Origin: Sphingobacterium sp. CZ-UAM
GTDB lineage: Bacteria; Bacteroidota; Bacteroidia; Sphingobacteriales; Sphingobacteriaceae
Reading direction: 5' to 3'
Assembly: GCF_002000245.1 (NCBI RefSeq)
Contig: NZ_MTCM01000003.1
Location: 186,001 to 250,000 of the forward strand
Length of the DNA stretch: 64,000 bases
A program made the translations under genes and the position numbers. The notes beneath the pieces are model-generated. The model was not told the origin of the DNA, searched no databases, and saw only the letters and a program-made list of their open reading frames with translations. Below, piece by piece: positions 63,880 to 64,000 of this stretch (its first letter is position 1; every line of letters begins with the position of its first letter).

Positions 63880-64000
63880 ATGTACTTTTTCAGAAAGCGC
63901 AACGCTGACCGGCCCAGCAATGGCAGTATCAGAGCCATGCATATCATTAATGCAACGGCTATTATTGTCTTTTTATTGGGGCTGATCTATAAAATATTTT
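63880..64000 (+). CDS. Small single-helix membrane protein, 5' part (DUF6728-like?)
   Basis: The frame begins at ATG 63880 and is open to the window end, giving 40 residues: a basic N-terminus (MYFFRKRNADRPSNGSIRA) and one hydrophobic helix (HIINATAIIVFLLGLIYKIF). It resembles short one-helix Bacteroidota proteins such as DUF6728, from memory and not verified. It follows 276 nt without a gene, which include the short inverted repeat ATCCTAAAGTTAGGAT (63791-63806). The protein continues beyond the window. Confidence 0.55.
   Translation, partial: MYFFRKRNADRPSNGSIRAMHIINATAIIVFLLGLIYKIF

Overview
The window looks like chromosome from a member of the Bacteroidota, most likely the family Sphingobacteriaceae and plausibly Sphingobacterium. 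The basis is three SusC/SusD pairs, a Porin_10-type porin, a DUF5683 protein in a parA-parB-dapB-lepB block, PagL-like and DUF2911 proteins, promoters with the Bacteroidota -7 element TAnnTTTG, and few Shine-Dalgarno sequences. No phage, transposon, integrase, CRISPR array or rRNA was seen.

Bases 1-32,000 are mostly housekeeping genes. In order they are: the end of an Mrp/ApbC ATPase; exonuclease III; a secreted cyclophilin; a low-molecular-weight phosphatase; the periplasmic protease HtrA; dapF; a SNF2 ATPase; an AraC regulator divergent from an EmrA/MFS efflux pair; gltX; an overlapping trio (orphan histidine kinase, DinB-like protein, hotdog thioesterase); an FHS-type sugar transporter; a DUF2911 protein; the c-di-AMP synthase cdaA; pdxJ; the parA-parB-DUF5683-dapB-lepB cluster; an FMN reductase; an M16 protease; and a PagL-like lipid A deacylase. 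Most units end in a clear hairpin terminator. At 31,994-32,352 four tRNA-Val genes (three UAC, one GAC) are read from one well-formed promoter.

Bases 32,500-63,600 are dominated by what I read as a peptidoglycan glycan scavenging region. One minus-strand unit (49,069 to 42,406) encodes a NamZ-type exo-N-acetylmuramidase (DUF1343) and a SusC/SusD pair. A second unit (42,253 to 35,470) encodes a calcineurin-like phosphoesterase with PQQ-type repeats, a GH9 hydrolase, a CE4 deacetylase, the MurNAc-6-phosphate etherase MurQ and a sodium:solute symporter resembling MurT. Further on are an AmpD-like amidase, a second SusC/SusD pair, a divergent third pair, a GHL10 (DigH-like) lipoprotein and NagA. 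Together these could strip peptides, cut denuded glycan, release and import MurNAc, and convert MurNAc-6-phosphate through GlcNAc-6-phosphate to glucosamine-6-phosphate. No MurNAc kinase is present in the window.

The most unusual signal is at the GH9/CE4 junction (38,485-38,560). The GH9 reading frame ends on the slippery heptamer A AAA AAG, immediately before its stop codon. A GGAGGAG lies 8 nt upstream and a stable hairpin starts at the stop codon. The -1 frame then runs open into the deacetylase, which has no start of its own before an internal GTG and no signal peptide. This fits programmed -1 frameshifting to make a secreted GH9-CE4 fusion, although a single-base homopolymer error or recent mutation would look the same. 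Other points of interest are an exact 15-bp repeat shared by the promoters of both MurNAc units, a 20-bp inverted repeat ending at the pnp start codon with an AraR-like palindrome, and a tRNA-Val(GAC) with C instead of the near-universal U33.
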